Part shown: positions 14,897 to 14,907 of the stretch, piece by piece
How positions within the stretch are numbered: position 1 is the first letter of the stretch
Layout: the number at the start of each line of letters is the position of its first letter
DNA from: Eubacterium sp.
Lineage (GTDB): Bacteria; Bacillota_A; Clostridia; Lachnospirales; Lachnospiraceae
Length of the DNA: 14,907 nucleotides
Direction of reading: 5' to 3'
Assembly (NCBI GenBank): GCA_017475785.1
Contig: JAFVEX010000120.1
Coordinates: forward strand, 1 to 14,907
The notes under the pieces: generated by a model
What the model saw: the letters and a program-made list of their open reading frames with translations, nothing else
The model's database searches: none
Told to the model about the DNA's origin: nothing
Translations under genes and position numbers: made by a program

Positions 14897-14907
14897 AGGG
14901 CCGCGCA

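Overview
The window looks like a chromosomal segment of a fairly GC-rich Gram-positive anaerobe of the class Clostridia, probably Lachnospiraceae-like. The evidence is the gene order (pth-mfd-foldase-lgt and rpmG-secE-nusG-rplK-rplA...rplJ-rplL), strong AGGAGG ribosome binding sites, sigma-A type promoters, a lipoprotein foldase and the EpsC-type serine acetyltransferase. This placement rests on family features only. Every gene I can support lies on the + strand.

Region 1 (1-5648) reads as one co-directional operon. It starts with the 3' end of a CobW/G3E metallochaperone gene with an extreme His/Asp/Glu tract. Next comes a second G3E-type GTPase fused to a YcgQ-like C-terminal domain, then pth (peptidyl-tRNA hydrolase), then mfd (transcription-repair coupling factor), whose start overlaps the pth stop. 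The first two genes suggest metal, probably zinc, handling.

Region 2 (5649-9100) has its own promoter (TTGCAA-17-TATAAT). It encodes a PrsA/parvulin-like lipoprotein, the prolipoprotein diacylglyceryl transferase Lgt that would lipidate it, and a serine O-acetyltransferase. A strong terminator closes the unit. The promoter of the next operon is built into that same hairpin.

Region 3 (9099-11792) is the operon rpmG-secE-nusG-rplK-rplA. Near-identical stem-loops that mimic the ribosomal protein L1 binding site precede both rplK and rplA, so L1 can be expected to control both translationally. A strong terminator follows rplA.

Region 4 (11793-13118) holds one unexpected gene between rplA and rplJ, which are usually adjacent: a secreted or membrane-anchored protein with fibronectin-III-like repeats.

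Region 5 (13144-14745) is the rplJ-rplL unit. It has a strong promoter, a recognisable L10-leader RNA and an intrinsic attenuator. About four tandem copies of a 38-bp repeat follow the attenuator and fill much of the rest of the 5' UTR. Three hairpins sit between rplJ and rplL, and a terminator follows rplL. The last ~290 bases contain no gene but a dense run of stem-loops, including a perfect 18-bp inverted repeat. rpoB, which often follows rplL, is not reached inside the window.

No CRISPR array, tRNA, rRNA, transposase or phage gene was found. The most unusual points are the G3E-YcgQ fusion lacking the CxCC motif, the promoter nested in a terminator, the twin L1 operators, the repeat-filled rplJ leader, the gene inserted between rplA and rplJ, and the 3' hairpin array.
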